Assembly: GCF_041197575.1 (NCBI RefSeq) | Contig: NZ_JBDKXB010000016.1 | Span: forward strand, 11,939 to 75,938 | Source of the DNA: Thioalkalicoccus limnaeus | Lineage (GTDB): Bacteria; Pseudomonadota; Gammaproteobacteria; Chromatiales; Chromatiaceae | DNA: 64,000 bases | Direction of reading: 5' to 3' | Part shown: positions 54,138 to 63,236 of the stretch, piece after piece | How the letters are laid out: each line of letters opens with the position of its first letter | Position numbering within the stretch: position 1 is the stretch's first letter | Translations under genes and position numbers: made by a program | Notes under the pieces: model-generated | What the model was told of the DNA's origin: nothing | The model's database searches: none | What the model saw: only the letters and a program-made list of their open reading frames with translations

Positions 54138-56150
54138 TCACCCGCCGAGTTGCTCGATGTCGCGCTCGGCCTCGGTGCGGCTTTGGCAGAGGTGCGGGGC
54201 GAGGCCGCGGGTGGCGAGGGATTCGCCGAGCTTCAGGCGCAGGAAGGCGCTGGTGGTGTAGCGGGTGATGTCGAGGTAGTAGCGCTCGACGAGGCCTTGG
54301 ACCATGTCGGCGTAGGCGTCGATCAGGTCCGGGCGGAGGCTGAAGTTGTCGTAGTTGACGACGGCGAAGACCTTGTGGCCGAGCGGTTGGAGCAGGGCCT
54401 CGACGGCCTCGCGGATGCGCTCGATGTCGGCCGGCTCGCGCACCGCGAGGGCCTCGAAGTTGACGAACAGCCGATTCTTGGCTGGATCGTAGGTCAGGCG
54501 ATCGGCGAGCGGGACCTCCAGCAGGTCGCGCTCGAGGCCCATCGGCTGATCGGTGAAGATGCGCGCATCCATGAGCCGCAACGGCTCGGCGATCCGCGGC
54601 CGAAAGCCCATCTGCGCGAGGAGGTCGCGCTCGAGGTCGACACCCGGCGCGATCTCGGTCAGCGTGATCCCGTCCGGGCGCATCTCGAAGACGCCGCGCT
54701 CGGTCACGTAGAGGACCATCTGGCCGAGCCGACGGGCCCGCTCGCCGCTGAAGGTGACCTGCTCGACGCGCTCGATGAACTTGTGCCCACCGGCGCCGTC
54801 GCCGAGCGCGAGGCGACCCTCGCCGATCCTGGGCGCCGTCTTGGCCGTCGTGAAGGTGCCGACGAAGACCAGCTTCTTGGCGTTCTGGCTGATGTTGATG
54901 AAGCCGCCGGCGCCGGCCAACCGCGGGCCGAAGCGGCTGACGTTGACGTTGCCCAGCGCGTCGGCCTGCGCGAGGCCCAAGAAGGCGATGTCGAGGCCGC
55001 CGCCGTCGTAGAAATCGAACTGGGCTGGCTGATCGATGACCGCCGCGCTGTTGGTGCCGGCACCGAAGTTCAGGCCGCCGGCGGGCAGGCCGCCGATCAG
55101 GCCCGGCTCGGCGGTCAGCGTCAGGTGGTCGAGGATCCGTTCCTCATTGGCGACGCTCGCGATCCCCTCCGGCATGCCGATACCGAGATTCACGACCGCG
55201 TTCGGTCGCAGTTCGAAGGCCGCGCGCCGTGCGATGACCTTGCGCGCGGTCAGCGGCAGCGGCTCGATCGACTGCATCGGGATGCGGATCTCGCCGCTGA
55301 AGGCGGGGTTGTAGGCCTCGGCGAAGGTCTGCCAGTGACGCTCGGGCGGTGCGACCACGACGGCGTCGACCAGGATGCCCGGGAGGCGCACTTGCCGCGG
55401 GCTGAGGCTGCGCCGCTCGGCGAGGCGCTCGACCTGCACCAGGACCAGGCCGCCCGAGTTGCGCGCCGCCATCGCCAGGGCCAGGGATTCGAGAACCAGG
55501 GCCTCGCGCTCGATCGTGACGTTGCCGTCGGGGTCCGCGGTCGTGCCGCGCACGATCGCGATGTCGATCGGGAAGGCCTTGTAGAAGAGGTGCTCCTCGC
55601 CGTCGATCGCGAGGAGTCGCACCAGGTCCTCGGTCGTGCGGTCGTTGAGCCGACCGCCGCCCTGGCGCGGATCGACGAAGGTCTCGAGGCCGACGCGCGT
55701 CAAGGTGCCGGGCTTGCCGGCGGCGATGTCGCGAAACAGATGCGCGAGGACCCCCTGAGGCAGGTTGTAGCCCTCGATTTGGCCGTCGTTGACCAGCTGC
55801 TGCAGCCGCGGGACCAGCCCCCAGTGGCCGCCGATGACGCGTTTGAGCAGGCCTTCGTGCGCCAGGTGGTTGAGCCCGCGCTCCTTGCCGTCGCCTTGTC
55901 CGGCCGCGTAGACGAGCGTCAGGTCCCGGGGCTCGCCGGTCGTGAGGAAATGCTCTTCGAGCGCGCAGGCGATCTCCTCGGCGAAACCGATGCCGACGAA
56001 GCCGCCGGTCGCAACCGTGTCCCCGGAATGGATCAACTGCACGGCCTGTGACGAGGAGACGACCTTGCTGCGCTCCAGTATCCCCTTGTGCGGGTCCTGC
56101 GTGATCGGGTGCGCGATCGTCGGTGATACCTTTGGGTCGGGCTGGGTCAT
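54138..56150 (-). CDS. Acyl-CoA:acetate/3-ketoacid CoA-transferase, fused alpha-beta form with C-terminal extension
   Basis: 670 residues. Alpha half: SGDTVATGGFVGIGFAEEIA at about 42-61 (CoA-binding loop GGF). Beta half: NAVVNLGIGMPEGIASVANE and the catalytic Glu in LTLTAEPGLIGGLPAGGLNF (Glu348). The family (propionate CoA-transferase, YdiF) is about 520-530 residues; here about 140 more follow, including GHKVFAVVNYDNFSLRPDL and YTTSAFLRLKLGESLATRG, whose role I do not know. It moves CoA between acyl-CoA and free acids such as acetate or propionate. Last gene of the 63-54 kb operon, 47 bases after the esterase. Confidence 0.9.
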   Translation of the reverse strand: MTQPDPKVSPTIAHPITQDPHKGILERSKVVSSSQAVQLIHSGDTVATGGFVGIGFAEEIACALEEHFLTTGEPRDLTLVYAAGQGDGKERGLNHLAHEGLLKRVIGGHWGLVPRLQQLVNDGQIEGYNLPQGVLAHLFRDIAAGKPGTLTRVGLETFVDPRQGGGRLNDRTTEDLVRLLAIDGEEHLFYKAFPIDIAIVRGTTADPDGNVTIEREALVLESLALAMAARNSGGLVLVQVERLAERRSLSPRQVRLPGILVDAVVVAPPERHWQTFAEAYNPAFSGEIRIPMQSIEPLPLTARKVIARRAAFELRPNAVVNLGIGMPEGIASVANEERILDHLTLTAEPGLIGGLPAGGLNFGAGTNSAAVIDQPAQFDFYDGGGLDIAFLGLAQADALGNVNVSRFGPRLAGAGGFINISQNAKKLVFVGTFTTAKTAPRIGEGRLALGDGAGGHKFIERVEQVTFSGERARRLGQMVLYVTERGVFEMRPDGITLTEIAPGVDLERDLLAQMGFRPRIAEPLRLMDARIFTDQPMGLERDLLEVPLADRLTYDPAKNRLFVNFEALAVREPADIERIREAVEALLQPLGHKVFAVVNYDNFSLRPDLIDAYADMVQGLVERYYLDITRYTTSAFLRLKLGESLATRGLAPHLCQSRTEAERDIEQLGG

Positions 56151-56197
56151 GTCCTGTCGAGCTCCTGTGATGGTCGATCCGAGCGAGTGGGTCGCGG

Positions 56198-57148
56198 TCA
56201 GGCTCTCAGGAAGTCGCCGATGGCGGCGTAGGTCTGACGGCAGGCGTCGGGCACCAACTGCTCGAGATTCAGGAAGCCATGGATCACGCCGGGCAGATCG
56301 AGATGCTCGACGGGAATCCCGGCCTCGCGCAGCCGCGTGGCATAGAGGGCACCCTCGTCATGCAGCGGATCGAACGCGGCCGTGACGATCAGGGTCGGCG
56401 GGTAGGCCGGCGTGATGTCCATGAACAGCGGCGACACCGACCGGCGGTTCTCGGCGTTCTGCAAGTAGGCATCGAACATCCACATGATGCGCTCGCGCTC
56501 GAGCAGGTAGCCCTCGCCGTTCGTGATCACCGACGGCTGCGACAGCGTGTAGTCGAGGCCCGGATAAAGCAGGACCTGGCGGTCGATCTCGATGCCGGGC
56601 TCGTATTGGGCCAGGTGCGAGGCCGTCGCGCAGAGCGCACCGCCGCCGCTGTCGCCGATCAGCGCAAGCCGCGGTCGATGCGGCACCCCGAGGGCCTCGA
56701 GCAGGCGGAAGACGCGCTTCGCGCAGGCCATCGTGTCTTTCAGCGCGGCCGGGTAGGGGCATTCGGGGGCGAGACGATACTCGATCGCGACGACGACGTG
56801 GCGGGTCGCCTCGGCCAGCTTGCGGGCGATCGGGTCATAGATGGCGACGCTACCCGAGATGTGACCGCCGCCGTGGACGAATAGCGCGACCGGCAGCGGC
56901 TCGTCTGGGTCTGGATCGTAAAGACGCACCGGGACCCGGTAGTCGGGCCCGGCGATCATCTCGTCCTGGATCCACGGGAGCTCGGGGACCTCGGTCACGA
57001 GTCGGCGGGTCAGGGTATCCCAGGTCTCGCGGGTGTTGGTGACCGTGCGGCGGAAGCCGCGCTCGCGCGCCTTCCGCTTGATCTCGTCGACCTCGACGAG
57101 CCAGGCGCGCAGCGCCTCGGGCATCTCGACATCGCGTGGCTTCTCCAT
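56198..57148 (-). CDS. Alpha/beta hydrolase, hormone-sensitive-lipase family
   Basis: 316 residues. Oxyanion motif VALFVHGGGHISGSVAIYD (HGGG), nucleophile elbow LALIGDSGGGALCATASHLA (Ser in GDSGG), catalytic Asp near TAAFDPLHDEG and His in LPGVIHGFLNL. An esterase or lipase of short-chain or polymer-derived esters. Placed between the DUF3141 and CoA-transferase genes in the same operon, so hydrolysis of hydroxyacyl esters is a reasonable guess. Confidence 0.88.
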   Translation of the reverse strand: MEKPRDVEMPEALRAWLVEVDEIKRKARERGFRRTVTNTRETWDTLTRRLVTEVPELPWIQDEMIAGPDYRVPVRLYDPDPDEPLPVALFVHGGGHISGSVAIYDPIARKLAEATRHVVVAIEYRLAPECPYPAALKDTMACAKRVFRLLEALGVPHRPRLALIGDSGGGALCATASHLAQYEPGIEIDRQVLLYPGLDYTLSQPSVITNGEGYLLERERIMWMFDAYLQNAENRRSVSPLFMDITPAYPPTLIVTAAFDPLHDEGALYATRLREAGIPVEHLDLPGVIHGFLNLEQLVPDACRQTYAAIGDFLRA

Positions 57149-57323
57149 GGCGTCTCCTGTTGGCGCTTGGCCCTGGCCGGGAAGCGGCCAGGGCCGTCGG
57201 GCGACCGCCCCCGTCGCGAGCGATCGGATCCAGTAACTGGCATCTTATCCGATCGCCGCCGTGTTCGGGCTGGCCTGGGCCGGCCTGGCCCAACCTGGCC
57301 CGCGGCCCCGCAGCGCGCGCCTG

Positions 57324-59678
57324 TCAGGCGATCTTGCGCAGATCCTCCGGGGTGCTGGCCCGATCGAGCGGGTTCTCGCCCAAGGCCAGCGCGAGCCGGT
57401 TCAGCATCTCCAGCGTCTCCGGGCTCATCTCCTCGCGCGGGCCGGCGATCTCCTCGCACAGGGCCAGCGCCCGCTGCCGCTCCTCGGGCGAGACGATCAG
57501 CCGAGGCAAGGCCGCAAGGGCCGCCTCGGGCTCGTACCCGACGATCAGCGACTCCTTGTGGATCAGCCGGGTCCGCGCCTTCGGCTTCATGCTGGCGAAG
57601 GGCTCGGTCGACAGCAGCATCTGGTTGGAGCGTTCGAGCCGCGAACGGCGCACCTCCTTGCGTGAATGGGCAAGGAAGATCAGCATCCGGATCAGGCCGT
57701 CGGCGAAGTCGCCGTGCTCGATCCGGTCGAGCGCGTCCTGGACCGAGGTCAGGGTCCGCAGGTCTTCTCTCGGCGCCTGGCTGATGGTCCGGTCGAGACC
57801 CTCGCCGAGCCGCTGCATCGGCGGTGCCCCCCACAGCAGGTGGAAGTTCCATTCGATCAGCGCGTTCTGCAGGTCGCGCATCCCGTCCCACCACTGGCTC
57901 ACGAGCGCGGCGCCGAAGCGCTCCATCTCGCGGAACGGGTTGTCGTCGGCGGCCGGCTGGCGCTGCTTGCGCACCTCGTCGGCGAGGTCCTTGACGGCCG
58001 GCATCAACGGGTTGCGGTCGCTTTGCACCCAGCGCTGCAGCCGCATCGGGTTGGTGTGGGCGAGGACCTGGGCGTTGGTCTCGTTGGCGAGAGCCCGGAC
58101 GAAGGGTCGCATGGTCAGCTCGTAGACCTCGCTGCTGAGCTCCGAGAGACGGGCGACGGCGGCGAAGGGTCGATCGGAATCGTCGCCGCCGCTCTGCTCG
58201 ATGACCTGCTCGATGGTCCGCTCGGCGAAGGCGACCTTGAACTGCTTGTGAATGCCCTCGCCGACCTCGTCGGTGATGACCATCTCGTAGAGGCCCGGGG
58301 CCAGCGCCTCGATCGCCTTCAGCGTCGAGACGATCTGATCATGCTCCTTTTTCGCGACCGAGGACGCGACGAAGATGCCCAGGTGACCGACATTCTCGTG
58401 CAGGGTATAGAGGATCCGCTGACCGCGGGCGCGGATCTCCTCGACGTCGCGGTAGTGATCCGGGATCCAGCCGAGAGCCTGCTGCGGCGGCGTGATGTTG
58501 TCGCCGTGCGAGGCGAAGATGATGACCGGCGAGTTGATGTCGCGCAGATCCACATGCGTGCGCTCGTTCAGGTTGGCCGTGCCGCGACCGAGCCGGTTGC
58601 CGACGAACAGGTTCTCGACGATCCAGCTGATCTCGTCGCGCGTCATGTAGAAGAAGCTGCCCCACCAGCGCTCGAAGCCGACGAAACGGGGCACCTCGGT
58701 GTCGACCTTGTCCCAGAGGTTGTAGTACTTGCCCCACCAGGTATTGCTCGGGCTCAGGCGCTCGAAGTTGAAGACCAGATGGGCGCCGTCGAACTGGCCA
58801 TCGCCGAGGTCCGCGAGGAACTTGACGATCGGCGTCCCGCCGACGAGCCCGCCGAGGTAGCGCATCGGGTTCTTGCCCTTTTCACCGGCCCAATAGGAGA
58901 GCGGTGAGCCGTTCGCGACGACCGGACCCGTGATGTCGGGGTTGGTGGCCGCGAGCAGCATCGCGGCCCAGCCACCCTGGCAATTGCCGATCAACACCGG
59001 CTTCGGCGCATCCGGGTGACGACGGCGGACCTCGCGGACGAAGTCGGCCTCGGCGGCCGTCACGTCGGCGAGCGTCTGCCCGGGCACCGGCAACCGGCTG
59101 AAGGTGACGAAGTAGGTCGGATGACCCTGATGGATCGCAGCGCCGACCTGGCTGGCGTCCTTGAAGCCGCCGATGCCCGAGCCGTGGCCGGCACGCGGGT
59201 CGATGATGATGTAGGGCCGACCGTCGTGGCGGATCTCGACCCCCTTCGGCGGCACGATCTGCACCAGCGAATAGTTGACCGGACGGGCCAGCTTGGTGCC
59301 GTCGAGGATCAGCTCGTGCTCCCAGCTCAGCACCGTCTTGTCGCTGCCCTCCTCGTGCTCGACGAAGTAGTTGGCGCGCTGGCGCATCGCATCGGTGAAG
59401 AGCACCGAGCGTTGCGCGGCGTCGACCAGGTACTCGAACCAATAGCGGCCGAGCATCGGGTTCGCCCAGGCGCTAGCGATCGCGCTGGAGGTGGCCAGGT
59501 TCTTCTTGGTCTGCTCGAGCGCCGTGTCGAGCGCGCGCTTGTAATGCGCCTCGGCGACGGCGCCGAGATCCTTCGCGTACTGGGCATAATCGCCCGGGGC
59601 GGAATCCGCGAGCTTGGGCCAATGGTCGAGAGCCTTCGCAAGATCCGCCTGCTTGAAGAAAGGGGTCGCATCGAACAT
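57324..59678 (-). CDS. DUF3141 protein with PHA-synthase-like catalytic triad
   Basis: 784 residues. The first 140 residues are helical and amphipathic (phasin-like in feel). An alpha/beta hydrolase core follows: PYIIIDPRAGHGSGIGGFKD, then LIGNCQGGWAAMLLAATNPD with Cys233 in the GxCxGG box used by PHA synthases. Asp393 lies in IIFASHGDNITPPQQALGW and His432 in HENVGHLGIF. The distances between Cys, Asp and His (160 and 39) resemble class I PhaC (161 and 28 in Ralstonia). THVDLRDINSPVIIFASHGD also matches the PhaC stretch before the catalytic Asp. The remaining 300 C-terminal residues are unique and helical. Activity (polymerase, depolymerase or acyltransfer) is unproven. Located between FabI-like and esterase genes. 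Confidence 0.8.
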   Translation of the reverse strand: MFDATPFFKQADLAKALDHWPKLADSAPGDYAQYAKDLGAVAEAHYKRALDTALEQTKKNLATSSAIASAWANPMLGRYWFEYLVDAAQRSVLFTDAMRQRANYFVEHEEGSDKTVLSWEHELILDGTKLARPVNYSLVQIVPPKGVEIRHDGRPYIIIDPRAGHGSGIGGFKDASQVGAAIHQGHPTYFVTFSRLPVPGQTLADVTAAEADFVREVRRRHPDAPKPVLIGNCQGGWAAMLLAATNPDITGPVVANGSPLSYWAGEKGKNPMRYLGGLVGGTPIVKFLADLGDGQFDGAHLVFNFERLSPSNTWWGKYYNLWDKVDTEVPRFVGFERWWGSFFYMTRDEISWIVENLFVGNRLGRGTANLNERTHVDLRDINSPVIIFASHGDNITPPQQALGWIPDHYRDVEEIRARGQRILYTLHENVGHLGIFVASSVAKKEHDQIVSTLKAIEALAPGLYEMVITDEVGEGIHKQFKVAFAERTIEQVIEQSGGDDSDRPFAAVARLSELSSEVYELTMRPFVRALANETNAQVLAHTNPMRLQRWVQSDRNPLMPAVKDLADEVRKQRQPAADDNPFREMERFGAALVSQWWDGMRDLQNALIEWNFHLLWGAPPMQRLGEGLDRTISQAPREDLRTLTSVQDALDRIEHGDFADGLIRMLIFLAHSRKEVRRSRLERSNQMLLSTEPFASMKPKARTRLIHKESLIVGYEPEAALAALPRLIVSPEERQRALALCEEIAGPREEMSPETLEMLNRLALALGENPLDRASTPEDLRKIA

Positions 59679-59742
59679 CGCAGTGCTCCGGGTGGTCGGG
59701 AAGGGCGGGGCGACGGGGGCGCCGGTCGGTGACCGCCGGGCT

Positions 59743-60522
59743 TCAGCCCTTGATGTGATAGCCGCCGTCGACGTAGATGGTCTGGCCGGTCAACATGGCC
59801 CCGGTGCGGGTCGCCAGCAGCGCGACGAGCGCGCCGACATCGTCCGGCGTCGCGAGGCGCCCGAGCAGGGATTTGGTGCGCGCCTCCTCGACCAGTTCGT
59901 CGAAATCCTTGAGCCCCGAGGCGGCGCGGGTCGGGAGCGGTCCCGGTGAGACCGCGAAGGCGCGGATCTCCTTCGGCCCCAGCTCGGCCGCGACGTAACG
60001 CACCGCGGCCTCCAACGCGGCCTTGACCGGCCCCATCAGGTTGTAGGTCTTGACGACGCGCTCGGCGCCCTGGAAGGTCATCGCGAACAGCGACCCGCCA
60101 TCGGTCATCAGCGGCTCGGCCAGGCGCGCCATGCGCAGGAAGGAGTGGGCCGAGACATCGACGGCGAGACCGAAGCCCGCCGCCGAGCTGTCGACGAGCC
60201 GCCCGTGGAGATCCTCGCGCGGCGCGAACGCGATCGAGTGGATCGCGAAATCGAGCCGGCCCCAGCGTGCGCGGATCGCATCGAAAAGGGCCTCCAGCTC
60301 ACCGGGCTTGGTGACATCGCAGGGGAGGAAGAGCTCGGCGTCGACCGCCTTCGCGCACGGCTCGACGAAGGGTCGCGCCTTGTCGTTCAAGTAGGTGATC
60401 GCCAGTTCCGCGCCGAGCGCGCGGCAGGCGCGGGCACAGCCGTAGGCGATCGAATGCTCGTTGGCGATGCCGAGCACCATCCCCTTCTTGCCTTCGAGCG
60501 AGAAATAGTCTTTGTCCAGCAT
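59743..60522 (-). CDS. fabI: FabI-type enoyl-acyl carrier reductase
   Basis: 259 residues. GMVLGIANEHSIAYGCARAC is the FabI NAD-binding loop; DFAIHSIAFAPREDLHGR and the catalytic Tyr160-X6-Lys167 in KTYNLMGPVKAAL are present. The first of the two FabI tyrosines (E. coli Tyr146) is replaced by Phe in FAMTFQGAERVV. This and its operon context suggest a specialised copy rather than the housekeeping one. It reduces trans-2-enoyl thioesters. 84 bases after ackA. Confidence 0.9.
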   Translation of the reverse strand: MLDKDYFSLEGKKGMVLGIANEHSIAYGCARACRALGAELAITYLNDKARPFVEPCAKAVDAELFLPCDVTKPGELEALFDAIRARWGRLDFAIHSIAFAPREDLHGRLVDSSAAGFGLAVDVSAHSFLRMARLAEPLMTDGGSLFAMTFQGAERVVKTYNLMGPVKAALEAAVRYVAAELGPKEIRAFAVSPGPLPTRAASGLKDFDELVEEARTKSLLGRLATPDDVGALVALLATRTGAMLTGQTIYVDGGYHIKG

Positions 60523-60606
60523 GTCATGCTCCGCCCGGGCGGACCCGGTGTCGAGATCGATGTCGAGATCGAAAGGGGCGAGTCGGACGACTCGACGCCC
60601 GCGCCG

Positions 60607-61824
60607 TCAGGTGACCGCGCGGGCGCCTTCGGACCGCACGACCCGCAGCGTATGGCGAGCGATCATCAGCTCCTCATCGGTCGGGATGACCCAGACCGAC
60701 GGCGTCTGACCCGGTCGGCTGATCCGCAGCGCATGAGCGGCATTGGCGACCGCATCGATCTCGATGCCGAGCCAAGCGGCATCGCGCCCGACGCGGGCGC
60801 GAATCTCGGCGTCGTTCTCGCCGACGCCGGCCGTGAAGACCAGCGCATCGAGGCCGCCGATCGACGCAACGAGCGCACCGAGCGTTTGGCCGATCCGGTA
60901 GACGAAGTAGTCGATCGCCTCGGCGGCATGGGGATCGTCGCTCGCGTGCAGATCGCGCAGGTCGTTGCCGACGCCGGAGAGGCCGAGCAGGCCAGCTTGC
61001 TTGTAGAGCAGCCGCTCGAGCTCGGCAACGCCGAGCCCGTCCTCGCGCATCAGGAACAGCAGCACGCCCGGGTCCAGCGCCCCGCACCGGGTGCCCATCG
61101 GCAGCCCGTCGAGCGATGAGAAGCCCATCGTGGTCTCTTGACTGCGGCCGTCCTTGATCGCCGTCATGCTGCAGCCGCTGCCGAGATGGGCGATCACGAC
61201 GCGGCCGTCCGCGACCTCGGGCGCGAGCTCCCGCAGGCGCCCGGCGATGTATTCGTACGATAGGCCGTGAAAGCCGTAGCGCTTGAGGCCGCGCGCGCGC
61301 AGCGCTCGGGGCAGCGCGAGCTGCTCGCTGACGCGCGGGCGGCCTTGGTGGAAACTGGTATCGAAGCAGGCGACCTGCGGAAGATTCGGGTGATCGCGCG
61401 CGACGGCCCGGATCGCGGCCAGGTTGTTCGGCTGGTGCAGTGGCACGAGCGGGATCAACGCGGTCAGGGCCTCGATCACCTGCTCCGTGATCTGCACGGG
61501 CTCGGCATAGACATCGCCGCCGTGGGCGACGCGGTGACCGATGGCGAGGATCTGGCCGTCGCCGGTGGCCTCGGCGAGCCAACGCCAGATCTGTTGAAAG
61601 GCCCGCGCATGGCCCTGAGTGGGGTCCGTCGGCTCCCAGTAGCTCTCGGCGAGGCGCTGGCCGGTGGCCGACCTGGCGACGAAATGCGGCGCACTGCCGA
61701 TGCCCTCGACCTGGCCCTTGACGCTTAGCACCGGCGCCTCGTCCGCGATCTCGTAGACGGCGAACTTGATGCTCGAGGAGCCGGCATTCAGCGTCAGGAT
61801 CCGCTCTTTGGCGGGTGCGTCCAT
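60607..61824 (-). CDS. ackA: Acetate kinase (acetate/propionate kinase family)
   Basis: 405 residues from the ATG at 61824. ILTLNAGSSSIKFAVYEIAD opens the ASKHA fold; PLHQPNNLAAIRAVA, CFDTSFHQGRPRVS, VIAHLGSGCSMTAIKDGRS and VFTAGVGENDAEIRARV are all kinase signatures. It interconverts acetyl- (or propionyl-) phosphate and ATP plus the acid. It begins 8 bases after the MaoC-Pta gene, so the two work as an acyl-CoA to acid pathway with ATP gain. Confidence 0.95.
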   Translation of the reverse strand: MDAPAKERILTLNAGSSSIKFAVYEIADEAPVLSVKGQVEGIGSAPHFVARSATGQRLAESYWEPTDPTQGHARAFQQIWRWLAEATGDGQILAIGHRVAHGGDVYAEPVQITEQVIEALTALIPLVPLHQPNNLAAIRAVARDHPNLPQVACFDTSFHQGRPRVSEQLALPRALRARGLKRYGFHGLSYEYIAGRLRELAPEVADGRVVIAHLGSGCSMTAIKDGRSQETTMGFSSLDGLPMGTRCGALDPGVLLFLMREDGLGVAELERLLYKQAGLLGLSGVGNDLRDLHASDDPHAAEAIDYFVYRIGQTLGALVASIGGLDALVFTAGVGENDAEIRARVGRDAAWLGIEIDAVANAAHALRISRPGQTPSVWVIPTDEELMIARHTLRVVRSEGARAVT

Positions 61825-61832
61825 GTCGCCCC

Positions 61833-63236
61833 CTAATGCGTCGGCTGAAGCTGGCCGCGGCGCACCGCGTGCGCGTGCAACACGGCGGTCGCGGCCGAGG
61901 CGCGCCGGGTGCGGACGCTGTCGGCGCGCGAGGTCAGCACGATCGGCACCCGTGCCCCGAGCACGATCCCGGCCGCCTCGGCGTTGGCGAGGAAGATCAG
62001 CTGCTTGGCGAGGATGTTGCCGGCCTCGAGGTCCGGTGCGATCAACACATCGGCGACGCCGGCAACCGCCGAGTCGATCTTCTTGATCCGCGCCGCCTCC
62101 AAGTTGATCGCGTTGTCCATCGCCAGCGGCCCGTCGAGCAGGCCGCCCTCGATCTGGCCGCGGTCGGCCATCTTGCACAGCGCCGCGGCATCGATCGTCG
62201 ATTGAATTTTGGGTCGGACGGTCTCGACCGCCGACAGGATCGCGACCTTCGGTTGCGCAACGCCGAGGGTGCGCGCCAAATCGATGGCGTTCTGGCAGAT
62301 GTCGCGCTTCGCGTCGAGATCCGGCGCGATATTGACCGCCGCGTCCGAGATCAAGAGCAGCTTGGGGTAGGTCGGCACATCCATGACGAAGATGTGGCTG
62401 ATGCGCCGCTCGGTGCGGATGCCGTTCGCCCGGTCGAGCACGGCGCTCAAGACCTCGTCGGTGTGCAGGCTGCCCTTCATCAGGATCTCGGCCGAGCCTT
62501 CGCGGATCAGCGCAACGGCGCGTGCGGCGGCTGCGTGACTGTGCGCGACATCGAGGATCTCGATCCCGGCGAGCGACAGGCCATGTTCGTCGGCGACGGC
62601 CCGGATGCGGGCCTCGGGGCCGACCAGGATCGGCCGGATGAACGCGCTCTCGGCCGCTTCGAGCGCCCCCTGGAGCGACACCTGGTCGACCGGATGGACG
62701 ACCGCGGTGGGGACTGGCTCGAGCGCGCGCACCTGATCGAACAGCGCACCAAAGCTGTCATGATGCCGGACCGAGATCTCGGCGAGCTCCGGCACCTCGA
62801 TCCGCAGCGGCTCGGTCGGCGCAACGACGGTCGCACGGCCGGTCATCACCGGCTCGTCGCGCTGGTTCATGACCCGGCACTCGAAGGTCACCAGGGCCTC
62901 GGCGGCCTTCTCGATGACCGCGATGCGCGCGGTCAGGACATCGCCGAGCTCGACCGGCCGATGAAAGGTCGAATCCTGGTGGCGATAAAGGGTCCCTGGC
63001 CCCGGCAGCACGTTCGCAAGCAGGCTCGAGATCAGCGTCGTGGCCCACAGACTGTGCCCGACAACGCCCTTGGCGCCGCGCGCGCGGGCGTACTCCTCGT
63101 CCATGTGGGTCGGGTTCAGGTCGCCCGAGACCTTGCTAAACAAGGCCACGTCATCGCGCGTCAGCGTGCGCTGTAGTTCCGCGGTTTGACCGATCTCGAT
63201 CTCGTCGAACACCCGGTTCTCGAGGTACTGGGGCAT
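61833..63236 (-). CDS. MaoC-like hydratase / phosphate acyltransferase fusion
   Basis: 467 residues. The N-terminal hot-dog domain (1-150) is a MaoC/PhaJ-type (R)-hydratase: FSKVSGDLNPTHMDEEYARA carries the catalytic Asp and His. The C-terminal part (about 165-460) is a phosphate acetyl/butyryltransferase: ALEAAESAFIRPILVGPEAR, LIREGSAEILMKGSLHTDE, LLISDAAVNIAPDLDAKRD. It couples crotonyl-type CoA to 3-hydroxyacyl-CoA and exchanges CoA for phosphate on an acyl group. First gene of the operon; promoter expected upstream of 63240. Confidence 0.92.
   Translation of the reverse strand: MPQYLENRVFDEIEIGQTAELQRTLTRDDVALFSKVSGDLNPTHMDEEYARARGAKGVVGHSLWATTLISSLLANVLPGPGTLYRHQDSTFHRPVELGDVLTARIAVIEKAAEALVTFECRVMNQRDEPVMTGRATVVAPTEPLRIEVPELAEISVRHHDSFGALFDQVRALEPVPTAVVHPVDQVSLQGALEAAESAFIRPILVGPEARIRAVADEHGLSLAGIEILDVAHSHAAAARAVALIREGSAEILMKGSLHTDEVLSAVLDRANGIRTERRISHIFVMDVPTYPKLLLISDAAVNIAPDLDAKRDICQNAIDLARTLGVAQPKVAILSAVETVRPKIQSTIDAAALCKMADRGQIEGGLLDGPLAMDNAINLEAARIKKIDSAVAGVADVLIAPDLEAGNILAKQLIFLANAEAAGIVLGARVPIVLTSRADSVRTRRASAATAVLHAHAVRRGQLQPTH

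Noticed and set aside
54084..56051. 655-codon plus-strand frame opposite the CoA-transferase
   Set aside because: Antisense shadow; the CoA-transferase frame shows the catalytic Glu and CoA loop.
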